Source: Lentinula raphanica (Eukaryota; Basidiomycota; Agaricomycetes; Agaricales; Omphalotaceae). From it: a stretch of DNA of 64,000 bases. Shown here one piece after another: positions 12,404 through 22,026 of the stretch. Within the stretch, counting starts at the first letter, position 1. Each line of letters opens with the position of its first letter. The notes beneath the pieces were generated by a model that made no database searches, was not told the DNA's origin, and worked only from the letters and a program-made list of their open reading frames with translations. The stretch is taken from positions 1,612,001-1,676,000 of the forward strand of contig JANVFP010000001.1 of assembly GCA_027919835.1 (NCBI GenBank), read 5' to 3'. A program made the position numbers and the translations under genes.

Positions 12404-12951
12404 AACTAAGTTGATAATCCCTTGATAGCTCATATCAGAGGTAACTTTGTCTTGAAGGACTCCTCAACCAAGGGACTCAAGTATTAACTCTTATTATTTG
12501 TCAGAATGTGTTTTCCTGTCTGGATCTGACGTCCTGGCATTAACATGATACAAGTTTGACTGTCAGCTCAGGCTCACTACAGTCCTTTGGTACTCTACAA
12601 GGCTCCAATCATTAAAATTAGGCCATTGCATGCCTGCATGCAAAATAAGTGTATTATCTCCTCCAAACTAAAGATCTAACTATCCCCGGTCATCTGGTTG
12701 GGTAGACAGGCTCATACCTCCCTTGGGAGTGTGGTACTGCTACTGTTCCGAGCTTTCGGATTGATCTCCTCGATATCCCAATGGTATTCCCACTCATTGA
12801 CGCTATAGATCTGTTCGGTTGCCTCAGGATCAACTGATGATAATTCAATCTGTGGCTAACTCGATAGAAGCGCCTAATTTCCAAGTGTGATTATCAAGAG
12901 ATCTAATCACAACATCCTGCAACTTCACAAGGTTCATTTTCTTTGACCTTT
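12404..12951. other. Stretch with no recognised feature
   Basis: AT-moderate sequence between two transposon fragments. The short minus-strand frame at 12690-12884 has no motif and no support. Confidence 0.4.
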
Positions 12952-13233
12952 CATCAGGAAAAATATTCTCATCTCTAGAGTCCCCAGAGATACCCCCCAA
13001 TTCCTAGGCTGCTCAGAGATTTTTGTGAACTTTGAAAGATCAAAAAACATCTTAGAGATCCTGAAAGATCCTGAAAGCATCTGAAAGCATCTGAAAGCAT
13101 CTGAAAGCACCAGAAATCACCCAGAGAATTTTTAGAAGCCTCAAAGAACTCAGATACTCTAGGCTCTCTGAGACTACCTAGGAATTGGGGGGTATCTCTA
13201 GGGACTCTAGAGATGAGAATATTTTTCCTGATG
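12952..13233. mobile_element. MITE with about 60-bp inverted repeats, TSD TT
   Basis: A 282-bp element beginning CATCAGGAAAAATATTCTCA and ending in its complement, with TT on both sides. The arms match for about 60 bp (through CCAGAGATACCCCCCAATTC). Between them lie GAAAGCATCT/GAAAGATCCT decamer repeats. A near-identical sister is at 37006-37286. It sits about 190 bp upstream of the start codon of the 13422 gene. Confidence 0.85.
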
Positions 13234-14100
13234 TTGTAAGTATTACTACATTTTTCCTACTATTCTTAGAATTTTCCCAGTGGCTTATTGCGTCCTGGGA
13301 AGTTCTTAAGAACCGTGGATAAAAAGGCAACCGGACTTCGAAAATTTTCTCTAAGTCCGCTTTCTCTTTTACTTCCAACTTCAACATTGTCTCTCAACTG
13401 ATCCTTTCTGCCTCTATTGCAATGTTGTCTCGCAACGCCGGATCTTTGTCATCTCGCAAACAATATGCTGTCCGAGAGTTACAGAGTAAAGCTGCCATCA
13501 CTGAGGACCTCAAGTTTAACTCCCAACTTCATGCTCAAGACAATCTGAGCTCTAAGAAGCCAGTATTGTTTCTGCCCGCATCAGAACCTGAATGTGGCAT
13601 CCTACAGCGTCACTGGCCATCCTTTCCCAACTCTTTCAGCTCATCGTTCAACCTGCTCCGCTACACTAGCCCTGACTCTGACAATTTTCCCCAGGCCTTG
13701 CCTAGTGACTATAGAACCTATGTTCCAGACACCTTTTACCCAGAGCTTCTCGTTCAGTTTTACAATGGATTCTTTAAGGATTCAGTGTGCCTTGATGAAG
13801 GATTCACCCTCTATTGTGCCCTATCGCTTGTGCAAGAGGCACTGTCTCAAGTCATGGCCGAGTCTAAGTTGAAGGCAAAGGACGCGTTGCTCAAGATACT
13901 GAAGTGTTCTGAAGTGACTAATGCGTTGGTAAGTTGGTTACGCTGCGACCGTTGCCAGAGCTCATAATTCTGGTAGGGCTGCTATCGGGTATTCTGGCAC
14001 AAGTCGCGCCTCTGTCCCTTGTTTGCCCTCCGCTTTATCTGTCTATTGTGCGACTTCTGTGAGAAAACACTATCCAAGACCGAGTACTCTTCAAAGATAT

Positions 14101-14454
14101 TGTAGAGGCTGGAGTCGGCGTGATGAAGGATCGAGCGATGCTAGTAGATAGTGTTGTATTGGCAGTCCAGATATTTACAGGAGAAGGGGATTAGATGAGA
14201 TCCCCGCTAATACTACTAGGTTTATGAGTACTGTACCGCACGACGAGCGTAAGGCTCGGTCGTGTTCTCGAAACTACGCCACTAGTGCCATTTTGTAAGT
14301 AAATATATAAGTAAAAGTAAGTAAAACATGAGGAAAATATCAAAAGTACACTATACAAGGTGAGGCAAATGTCATATGTCCATCCTAACCCTTTGCCCTG
14401 CTCCGTACCTCCGGAATGGCGGGCTCCAGACTTAGTCCGAATCCAGTCGATACA
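14101..14454 (-). repeat. 3' LTR of the Ty3 element
   Basis: 354 bp. Read on the plus strand it begins TGTAGAGGCTGG and ends CAGTCGATACA. It is identical by eye to 20886-21239 and directly preceded by ATAT. Confidence 0.92.
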
Positions 14455-14464
14455 CCTCCCCCCC
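14455..14464 (-). other. Polypurine tract
   Basis: On the minus strand this reads GGGGGGGAGG immediately before the 3' LTR, the expected position and composition of the plus-strand primer for Ty3 reverse transcription. Confidence 0.8.
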
Positions 14465-14511
14465 ACTTAGAATTGAGCGTCCCCGCTCAAACGACGCTCG
14501 GAAGGGACTTC

Positions 14512-17500
14512 TTAATCGTCCTCTTCCACTACTCCTGCTAACGCCTCGGGATCTACGAACTCTGTGACCTTGATGCGTGAAGTCGAACGGGCATGATAGG
14601 GAATGATTCGAAATGCCGCGTAACGAAGACGAGAGACAGCACCCGTAAGTTCTGCGAGTCGAAAGTTGCCGCCGTTGGTACGTTTGACGACGACCATGGG
14701 TCCGAAGTAACGAGGGAGGGCCTTCTTAGATACACCGGCTTCGATTCGTTTGTTGAGAACCAAGACGAGTTCCCCTGGTTTGAACTTGTGACTCCGGATC
14801 ACATTCTCGTGGTAGCGACGAAATGCCTCAACAGACTTGAACCGACTCTGAACGACTCGTTCGTGGATGGTTTTCAACTCATCTTCTCGGCGTTCGAGCT
14901 GTTTCGCGCGGATAGCCAGGAGCTCGGGATCAGTAAGTTGAGAGTCGACGTCAGGGAAAAGGAAAGTCGCATGGGTAATATCGAAGGGAAGGAGAGGCTC
15001 AACGCCGTGAGCCGCGTAGTATGGGGAATAGCCAGTATCTTTGCGAGTCGTTATACGGTCAGCCCAGAAAATGTAAGCCACCACTGCAATCCAACGTCGG
15101 ATATCTCCTTCACACGCCTTAACGATTCCGTCTCGGATGTACCGATGAGCGACCTCGACTGTTCCGTTGGCCTGAGAGTTGTAAGGCGCGATGCGGATAT
15201 GATTGATATGATAACGAGTCCGAAGCCAGTCCAAAGCAGCAACAATCGAAGGCCCGTTGTCCGTCGTGATTTCGGCAATCCCACCCCATCGACACAAGAT
15301 TTCCTCGAAGATAAACTGACCCAAAGTCTTCCCATTCTCCTTCTTCAGCATTCTCCACTCCGGCCATCGAGACAACGAACATCGACCTTGTACAATGAAC
15401 TTGTAACCTTGAACAGTCGGCATGTACATAACGTCGATATGGACCTTGCGAAAGAGAGTGGCAGGAATAGATATGGATGGAGGAATCACAACCTTTTCGG
15501 TAGAGCGAATCTGGCATTCGTGACATGTCTTTAGGAACCAGTGGAGGTCGTTGTCAATGCTGGGCCACCAGAACCTGTCCGCGATCGTACGACGAGTGGA
15601 ATAGAACCCCTTGTGACCCAAGTCGTCATGAGATTGTCGAAGTAAAGCAAGTCGTTCCACCGGATCGAAAACAACAAGCTGGTGTCGTCCCTGCGAATTC
15701 CTACGCCAAAGTCGACCTCCCCGAACGAAATAATGCGAAGCCTTTCTGAGAAATCGCCGAAGTTCAAGGTCCGGAAGGGATGGAGTGGTGAAGGTAGTGA
15801 GGAAGGACTGGATATCTTGGAGTTCCTCATCACGGTTTCGAGACCAAATACTACAGGGGATTGTCACATCGTCAGATGCTACCCCCTGAGTACCTGGGCG
15901 TAACGTCGCCGATGAAGAAGAAACTCGACAAGAAATCTCACCTTCGTCACTTACACTTCCGGCCCAAGTCCTCGCAACCCAAATCCCTGCATCCAAAATC
16001 TCGTCAGCCCACTTGTCCGCTGCTCCTTCTTCCTCATCTCCTTCATCTATCGTTCCTCGTCTCCTCGATAAACCATCCGGCCCAACGAAATCTTTTCCGG
16101 GGACGTGTTTAAGCTCGAAGTCAAAGAGTTGAATGGCAGCTATCCATCGATTAATGGCGGCATTGGGGTGCATATCCGGATTGTTGAGCATTCCCTTGAC
16201 ATACGAAGCATCCATCTCAACGACCAGCTTCTGTACACCAATGAGATAGATTTTCATCGCATGAAACGCGCGAAAAAGTCCATAGAGTTCGATCTTGGCT
16301 TGTGAATACCTGGCTTCGCGTTCATTCCACGCGATAGACCAGAATCGAGACGGTCTTCGTTTGCCAACCTTTTGATCTTGATATAAGACGATACCACACG
16401 CGATGTAAGAAGAGTCGACGGCCATCGTGACCGGAAGAAAGGATGTGTAATCGATCGTCACCAAGGCTTCACAGTTCGACACGGCCACCTTAACTCCGTC
16501 CATGGCATCCTGATGAGGCTTGATCCAGTCGAACGCGACGTCCTTCTTTGTGAGGTCCACCAAAGGCCGAGTTATCTTCGCAAAATCCTTTATCCAAACT
16601 CGAAGCACTCCTGCAGTTCCTAAAAATCCACGAACTTCTGAAACGGACGCACAATTTGGCCACGTCTGAATCTTGACTATCTTCGTCTCATCTGGGAGTC
16701 GTCCCTCGTAAGTGCAAACCGTCCCTACGGTCTTCAACTCTGATACCCCAACCTTCAACTTTTTTGCAGACACGGTCCCACCAGCGTGCTTCAGTCGATG
16801 AAGAATACGGTTGAGGTCAACGGCGTGTTCCCAAACAAACCGTCGAATCTCCGGATTCTCCTTGATGACCTCGTACCCTCCATCCTCGATCTCGTAACGC
16901 GTCTTTGGACCCAGAACAGGCAAATCATCCACGAAGTTCGGTGCCACTTCTGTCTCATCTTGAAGAAGGAACGCGACGTGTCCATGAAAAACTGGAATCG
17001 ATCCGGTCCATCCCTGAGGAATACGCGCCAGACGAAAAGTCCCGATTGGTGTATCGAAAGTCGTAGGATCTCTCGAGTCCTCGTGGAGAGTTCCATGGTC
17101 AAATCCCGCAATGATGTCGATTCCCGAATAAATCCCTCGACCACCACACTGCTCGACGAAAAGATGGAGAATGGGAGGCTGACCAGAGTCGCGAACTGTG
17201 ACCGCGTTGAGCTTCTTGAGATTATGAACGATCCGGAGTCCTCCATCGGATTTACCAACGACGAACCACTGGGATCGATAAGAGCTATTCGAAGGCTCGT
17301 AAAGACCTGATGCGACCTTTTCTCGGACGAGCTGGATGACCTTGTCACGGATTCCAGGAGGGATAGGAAGAGTTTTCTCTGCCCAAGGTGTGTGTGCTAT
17401 CATCGGGATCTTAACTGGTGGAAAATAATCCTCACGAAATCGTCCTTTCTCTTCTTCGTTCCAGGCGATCCCCATTTCGTTGTTCTTCAACACCTGAGCC

Positions 17501-18966
17501 ATCAACAACCGTTCTTGAGGCCACAAAAATTCGTTCGACAAGATCCCGAGTCCTTCAAGCCGTTCCTGTGTAAGACGTATACCAGGGTCGAAAGGAGGTG
17601 GATGGGTAGTAAGGGGTGGTAGAGATGCGAGCGGATCTTCAGGGAATCGACGAATTACCTTCGCGTATTCCGGCATGACGGTCGGTATAGGTTGAACCTT
17701 TTGAGCGACGCGTTTGTATGCCAGCATATGGCAAACGGGATCCAAACGATAGGTAGACGCGAAGAAAACCGCCGCAAATGGAGAAGGATCCATATCCTCG
17801 GGTGCCACATCGTCCACCTGCTTCTTCAAGGACTCGTAACGTGCTCGCTGCTCTGTATCATCACATCCACCTTTCTCCAAGTCATTCATCTCGGCCTCCA
17901 AACTCGGCTTCAACGCCTCCCAAGCCTCTCGAATCCTTCGAGTTGTCTCTCGCACACTTCCACCTGTGAGCTGGGGCACGGCACTCACCGTCTTCGGCGG
18001 CAAACACCCCATCTGATCATGAATCGTAATCCTAACCCCGACTGAATCTTCCTCTTTCGACAATCTCAGCGATCGCTGCCATGGTCGTCCCAAGATCATA
18101 TCATACGGGATGTCCTTCACAACAAAAACGTGTCCCCACGTTCGATATCCATCCACTGCTATCTCCAGGTACTCCAAACATCCTAAAGCCGTCACTACTT
18201 CTCCTCCAAATCCTGCCATGTGAGCCTTCCTCATATCGTTCATCGGCATCCCCAACTGACCCCAAACAGACTCTCTGATAGACGAACATTCCGCTCCCTC
18301 ATCGAGCAATGCATCGACCGAAACCTTCCCATCCAAAACAACTTTCACCAACCTAACCGGCGTAACATATTCCAGCCCCCGAGGAAGACTCGTACCCGCG
18401 AGAGCAGGCATAACTTTGACGGTCGGGACGCGTTGGGTCTTCGTATAATCAATCCAATTTCGACGAAGGCCTGGGCTCAAGGCAGTCAAGTCACGAATCG
18501 TGACATCTGGGACTCTCACATCCAACATCCTCTCAAACATCTCCTTCTCCTTCGCCGGAATCTCCGCCTTCGATTCATAAGTAAATGCCGGTAGATTGCC
18601 TGGTAGGTCCCTCGATCCCTTTTCGCCATCTTTCTCCTCTTTCTGACGACTCCCCCCCACTTTAGCTTCCTCGATGCTCGGTATTCCTTCCTCTTCATCC
18701 TTCCTCTTCTTCTTCCCACCTGCCCTCGTCGTCACCATCATCTCTGCTTCCTCAATACGTTCCAACTCCAAAGCCTCAAACCAAACAAACTCGCCGTCCA
18801 TTTCATCGACCCTCACAACGTTATGATCATCAAGCTCAATCACCTCTTTTTCCTCCCGTTCTGTCTTCGTTGTCTCAATCTTCGCGTCCCTGGACTCCTC
18901 CCTCGATTTCTCATTCAAGTTCGCCTCCACCGTCACCACCGCTGCCAGTACGGCTTGGCGCGTCAA
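14512..18966 (-). CDS. pol: Ty3 Pol: protease, reverse transcriptase, RNase H, integrase
   Basis: The open frame extends to 19173, but the part upstream of about 18966 overlaps gag and is probably reached only by -1 frameshifting. Residue numbers here count from 19173. Visible in order: a charged linker; a retropepsin-like site LLDEGAECS (about 289-297, with DEG in place of the usual DTG/DSG); RT from about 600 with YSGIDI and the catalytic FVDD (about 744); RNase H with AVDSSY, KIELYG and VEMDAS (about 914-985); an integrase H-x-H...C-x2-C zinc site (HDDLGHKG...CHEC, about 1178-1218); then a DDE triad in HIDVMY, TTDNGP and GTVEVAH; and a GPY/F-like RYFGPM near the end. No chromodomain is seen. 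All catalytic residues are present apart from the protease variation. It copies the element through a cytoplasmic particle and integrates it into nuclear DNA. Confidence 0.92.
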   Translation of the reverse strand: MTRQAVLAAVVTVEANLNEKSREESRDAKIETTKTEREEKEVIELDDHNVVRVDEMDGEFVWFEALELERIEEAEMMVTTRAGGKKKRKDEEEGIPSIEEAKVGGSRQKEEKDGEKGSRDLPGNLPAFTYESKAEIPAKEKEMFERMLDVRVPDVTIRDLTALSPGLRRNWIDYTKTQRVPTVKVMPALAGTSLPRGLEYVTPVRLVKVVLDGKVSVDALLDEGAECSSIRESVWGQLGMPMNDMRKAHMAGFGGEVVTALGCLEYLEIAVDGYRTWGHVFVVKDIPYDMILGRPWQRSLRLSKEEDSVGVRITIHDQMGCLPPKTVSAVPQLTGGSVRETTRRIREAWEALKPSLEAEMNDLEKGGCDDTEQRARYESLKKQVDDVAPEDMDPSPFAAVFFASTYRLDPVCHMLAYKRVAQKVQPIPTVMPEYAKVIRRFPEDPLASLPPLTTHPPPFDPGIRLTQERLEGLGILSNEFLWPQERLLMAQVLKNNEMGIAWNEEEKGRFREDYFPPVKIPMIAHTPWAEKTLPIPPGIRDKVIQLVREKVASGLYEPSNSSYRSQWFVVGKSDGGLRIVHNLKKLNAVTVRDSGQPPILHLFVEQCGGRGIYSGIDIIAGFDHGTLHEDSRDPTTFDTPIGTFRLARIPQGWTGSIPVFHGHVAFLLQDETEVAPNFVDDLPVLGPKTRYEIEDGGYEVIKENPEIRRFVWEHAVDLNRILHRLKHAGGTVSAKKLKVGVSELKTVGTVCTYEGRLPDETKIVKIQTWPNCASVSEVRGFLGTAGVLRVWIKDFAKITRPLVDLTKKDVAFDWIKPHQDAMDGVKVAVSNCEALVTIDYTSFLPVTMAVDSSYIACGIVLYQDQKVGKRRPSRFWSIAWNEREARYSQAKIELYGLFRAFHAMKIYLIGVQKLVVEMDASYVKGMLNNPDMHPNAAINRWIAAIQLFDFELKHVPGKDFVGPDGLSRRRGTIDEGDEEEGAADKWADEILDAGIWVARTWAGSVSDEGEISCRVSSSSATLRPGTQGVASDDVTIPCSIWSRNRDEELQDIQSFLTTFTTPSLPDLELRRFLRKASHYFVRGGRLWRRNSQGRHQLVVFDPVERLALLRQSHDDLGHKGFYSTRRTIADRFWWPSIDNDLHWFLKTCHECQIRSTEKVVIPPSISIPATLFRKVHIDVMYMPTVQGYKFIVQGRCSLSRWPEWRMLKKENGKTLGQFIFEEILCRWGGIAEITTDNGPSIVAALDWLRTRYHINHIRIAPYNSQANGTVEVAHRYIRDGIVKACEGDIRRWIAVVAYIFWADRITTRKDTGYSPYYAAHGVEPLLPFDITHATFLFPDVDSQLTDPELLAIRAKQLERREDELKTIHERVVQSRFKSVEAFRRYHENVIRSHKFKPGELVLVLNKRIEAGVSKKALPRYFGPMVVVKRTNGGNFRLAELTGAVSRLRYAAFRIIPYHARSTSRIKVTEFVDPEALAGVVEEDD

Positions 18967-20786
18967 AAACCCGGTTGCTGAGGTGCAGCAGCAGGTTGAT
19001 CGATAACTCCCTTTATGCCAGTATTCGGATCGGCCTGAATAACTTGTCGAGCCTGAGGATGACCGTCGGGCCAGTAGAACCAGCGTCCCATCTGCACAAC
19101 GCGATTCGACTGGATATACCCAGGCAAATGGGTACAGCTTCGAAGGAGATGATTTTCTTTGCAGAAGAAACACAAGACATGGGGAGGAAGGGGTCCGTTT
19201 GGTGGTCCTCGTCCGCGTTGACCGTTTCGAGGGGGTCCGCCGTATCCATTCCCTTGTACCGGAATCGAATTCGGGTAAGTCACTGGAGGTCCTTGAGCAT
19301 TCTGATACATGTTCACGCCATTCGTAGGACCCGGAAATTGCTGAGGAGGAAACTGGCCATAGTGCTGGGACATCGACGCGTTCATCTGCGGCGGGAACAA
19401 AGAATGGGGGTATGAAGCAGGCGAATACGAAGGATTTGGGTACGGGGAACTCGTCTGGTATGAAGGGTTTGGGTAGGGAGCCATGGGCATAGCAGGAGTC
19501 GCCGCGACCGTCGCATTTGGAACCTCCTTCGGAAGACTCGCAATCGCATTCGCCAGCAGAGGCGAAATACTTGCAACCTGGGCATAAACACCCGCATAGT
19601 TCACGTCGTGAACATTCAAAGAGCGAAGCTGGCGAGCAAGCTCATCAATGCTGTCAGTCTTCACCTTCTCCACAACCTTCGTGCGAACTTCCTGTTTGAC
19701 AGTTTTCTTCTTAGGCTTTCGCTCCTCTTCTGAATCGCTACTGCCCGAGGACTCGTTGACATCGTCCTCGCTCTCACTCGTAGGAGGCGAAACTTGCTTC
19801 TTCGACTTCGGCTTCTTCGACTTCTTCGGCTTAAACTCCTCCAGGTCATCGTCCGAATCCATCCCCATCACCTCATCCTCAAAGATTCGTCTCCCCATCT
19901 TGTAAGCGGTTTCGACGGTAGGGATCGACTTGAAGTCAGGGTTCGTATTCCCCATCCTGATATAAAGCAGAATCTCTCGACGATCTGCCTTATGAATACC
20001 GTGCCAAAAGTATCGATTCACTTCTTTCTCGGTCAACTCATCATCTTCAACCAATCGTGCAGCAATCCGACGAAATTGATGGTAATACTCGGCGAACTTC
20101 GCCTCATCGTCGAGTCTACTCTTCGCATGATCTCCGGCAAGTTTCTTCAAGTGTCGACGAGTATATCGGTGACCCTGTTTCGACCCCGGATAAGCTTCGT
20201 AAAGTTCCTCTTTCAACATGGCCCAATCATCTCTCTTATACCCGTTGAGGGTCATCCAATACTCTCGAGTCGGAGCATCGACATACTTCAAGACCAATCG
20301 AACCTTCTCTTCGTCGGTAAGTTCCTGATCGACGGCATGACCCTCAAACTCCTTGAGAAAATACTTCAACTGAGTTCCATCACCACGGAACTTCTCAGGA
20401 GCTCTCGTCGATCCAGGCGCAGGAAGATACGCGGGACCCTTCGTTGCAGGACGTACAGGTGGGGTAGACATGCTATCGTTGAGTAATGGCGTCGACGGCT
20501 GTGATACTTCGGGTGGCGGGGATAACTCGAGTGGTGGAGAAGGAGTCAAGGATGGCAATGAAGACAAAGAAAAAGGTGTTGTATTCAAAGAGATGAAGCT
20601 ACTATCAGGTACGTCGATCGCTGTAGGCTCGTATGCGGTCACGTTAACGTTCAATTCGTTGTTGAGGTGAGACACAGGCTCGGGCTCGATCGTGTTCGAA
20701 CTTCCGTCTGGGAACTGGAAGGCCAATCGTCCGGTATTCAAGAACTGTCGGTGACTCGTCGACGGAACTCCTTGTCGTATAGGCAA
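18963..20786 (-). CDS. gag: Ty3 Gag with CCHC zinc knuckle
   Basis: 607 codons starting 99 bp inside the 5' LTR. The N-terminal 110 residues are Ser/Pro-rich. A capsid-like helical region (about 120-300) contains the LKYFLKEFEGHA and YHQFRRIAARL segments, typical of retrotransposon Gag. Then come an acidic/Lys-rich linker, a Pro/Tyr/Asn-rich low-complexity part with repeated PYPNPSYS-type units, and a zinc knuckle CFFCKENHLLRSC (about 537-549; spacing C-x2-C-x3-H-x4-C, one residue shorter than the common form). It should package element RNA into particles. The last codons are GGT TTT TGA, forming a -1 slip site with the preceding G. It overlaps the pol frame by 211 bp. Confidence 0.9.
   Translation of the reverse strand: MPIRQGVPSTSHRQFLNTGRLAFQFPDGSSNTIEPEPVSHLNNELNVNVTAYEPTAIDVPDSSFISLNTTPFSLSSLPSLTPSPPLELSPPPEVSQPSTPLLNDSMSTPPVRPATKGPAYLPAPGSTRAPEKFRGDGTQLKYFLKEFEGHAVDQELTDEEKVRLVLKYVDAPTREYWMTLNGYKRDDWAMLKEELYEAYPGSKQGHRYTRRHLKKLAGDHAKSRLDDEAKFAEYYHQFRRIAARLVEDDELTEKEVNRYFWHGIHKADRREILLYIRMGNTNPDFKSIPTVETAYKMGRRIFEDEVMGMDSDDDLEEFKPKKSKKPKSKKQVSPPTSESEDDVNESSGSSDSEEERKPKKKTVKQEVRTKVVEKVKTDSIDELARQLRSLNVHDVNYAGVYAQVASISPLLANAIASLPKEVPNATVAATPAMPMAPYPNPSYQTSSPYPNPSYSPASYPHSLFPPQMNASMSQHYGQFPPQQFPGPTNGVNMYQNAQGPPVTYPNSIPVQGNGYGGPPRNGQRGRGPPNGPLPPHVLCFFCKENHLLRSCTHLPGYIQSNRVVQMGRWFYWPDGHPQARQVIQADPNTGIKGVIDQPAAAPQQPGF
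18966..18972 (-). promoter_or_regulatory. Predicted -1 ribosomal frameshift site
   Basis: Minus-strand heptamer GGGTTTT, read in gag as G GGT TTT and followed at once by the gag stop TGA. A one-base backward slip reads GGG TTT TTG ACG and enters the open pol frame (…GFLTRQAV). The X-XXY-YYZ pattern, the location at the gag stop and the -1 phase all agree. Confidence 0.7.
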
Positions 20787-20865
20787 GACTCGTCTCGCAG
20801 GTGCAGAACCTCGGGGACGAACGTTGGAAGACGTTCTCGGTTTCGAACCAAGAATGGATTTCTTG

Positions 20866-20883
20866 GGCTCGCGGTGGGCTCCA
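20866..20883 (-). other. Putative primer-binding site
   Basis: Two bases inside the 5' LTR the minus strand reads TGGAGCCCACCGCGAGCC. TGG at this place is the expected complement of a tRNA 3' CCA. I could not identify which tRNA. Confidence 0.6.
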
Positions 20884-20885
20884 GA

Positions 20886-21239
20886 TGTAGAGGCTGGAGT
20901 CGGCGTGATGAAGGATCGAGCGATGCTAGTAGATAGTGTTGTATTGGCAGTCCAGATATTTACAGGAGAAGGGGATTAGATGAGATCCCCGCTAATACTA
21001 CTAGGTTTATGAGTACTGTACCGCACGACGAGCGTAAGGCTCGGTCGTGTTCTCGAAACTACGCCACTAGTGCCATTTTGTAAGTAAATATATAAGTAAA
21101 AGTAAGTAAAACATGAGGAAAATATCAAAAGTACACTATACAAGGTGAGGCAAATGTCATATGTCCATCCTAACCCTTTGCCCTGCTCCGTACCTCCGGA
21201 ATGGCGGGCTCCAGACTTAGTCCGAATCCAGTCGATACA
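20886..21239 (-). repeat. 5' LTR of the Ty3 element
   Basis: 354 bp, identical by eye to 14101-14454 and followed by ATAT. In the element's orientation it lies upstream of gag and must hold the promoter. I see no clear TATA box apart from AT-rich TATATAAG-like sequence. Confidence 0.92.
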
Positions 21240-22026
21240 ATATACAACAAGACCACTCGACACAGCTTAGGAGTTGACAAAGAGCTTCGTGCCTATGTCC
21301 GGGAATGTTGCTCTTTTGCCTTGTTCCCTGTCCTCCGTTTACTAATTGGTCTTATCTTTAGTTCTTGAAATGCCCTGCTCATATGGCTGCTTGGCTGGCC
21401 ATTCCACTTCTGCTAGATCTGTCGACGTTTGAAGGTCAACTTCTGATCACTGTGGCTCAATCTGGCTTGCCTGGCAATGTATTGCACCATCCTATTACTG
21501 GAGATGTGCTGTTGCCCGACCCCAGTGGTCTGGACGACCTTCCTCCCGCTAGTTCACTTCTTAATGCATGGGAAGACGACGATCTCAAGAATGAAGACCC
21601 CGCTTCTCCAGCTGCAGATATAGATGAGTACGATGATGGGGAGACCAAAGTCTTGGAGGATATCAAGGCTGAAGACATATTCAAGGCTCCAAAAGGCAAA
21701 GGTAAAGCCAAGGCATCTATAGGTACGTCTGTTCGCTACCCTTGGTTCTGAAGCCTGGCCTAACCTGTCTTATCCTTTCAGAGACTCTCATTCGTCGCAG
21801 TTCTCCAGTCAAACCTTCCACATCAGGAAAAGGTCCTTGTACTCAACATAACTTCAAGTTTACCTGAGTATAATATTATACCTAGGCTACTGGGGTAACT
21901 GGAGTCTGCTGGAGTTAACCTCAGTAACTTGGGTTACCTTGAGACATCTTGAAGATTCAGCCCATACTCAAGCTGATTAGGCTCAATTGAAGTTTGCCAG
22001 AGTTGATAGAAAGCAAATAACAATCA

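Larger units (their letters stand above)
14101..21239 (-). mobile_element. Complete Ty3-type LTR retrotransposon
   Basis: A 7139-bp element with 354-bp LTRs at 14101-14454 and 20886-21239, gag and pol on the minus strand, a purine tract beside the 3' LTR and a primer-binding-like TGG site beside the 5' LTR. The 4-bp sequence ATAT flanks it on both sides. Comparing the LTRs by eye I find no difference, and gag and pol are open, so the insertion is recent and possibly competent. It lies in intron 1 of the 13422 gene, in opposite orientation to it. Confidence 0.92.

Noticed and set aside
14593..15534. 313-codon plus-strand ORF inside the Ty3 element
   Set aside because: It lies opposite the integrase region of pol, has no motif of its own and is a shadow frame.
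21365..21751. Independent 128-codon gene starting at an internal Met
   Set aside because: Flanking acceptor and donor signals and phase show it is exon 2 of the gene that starts at 13422.
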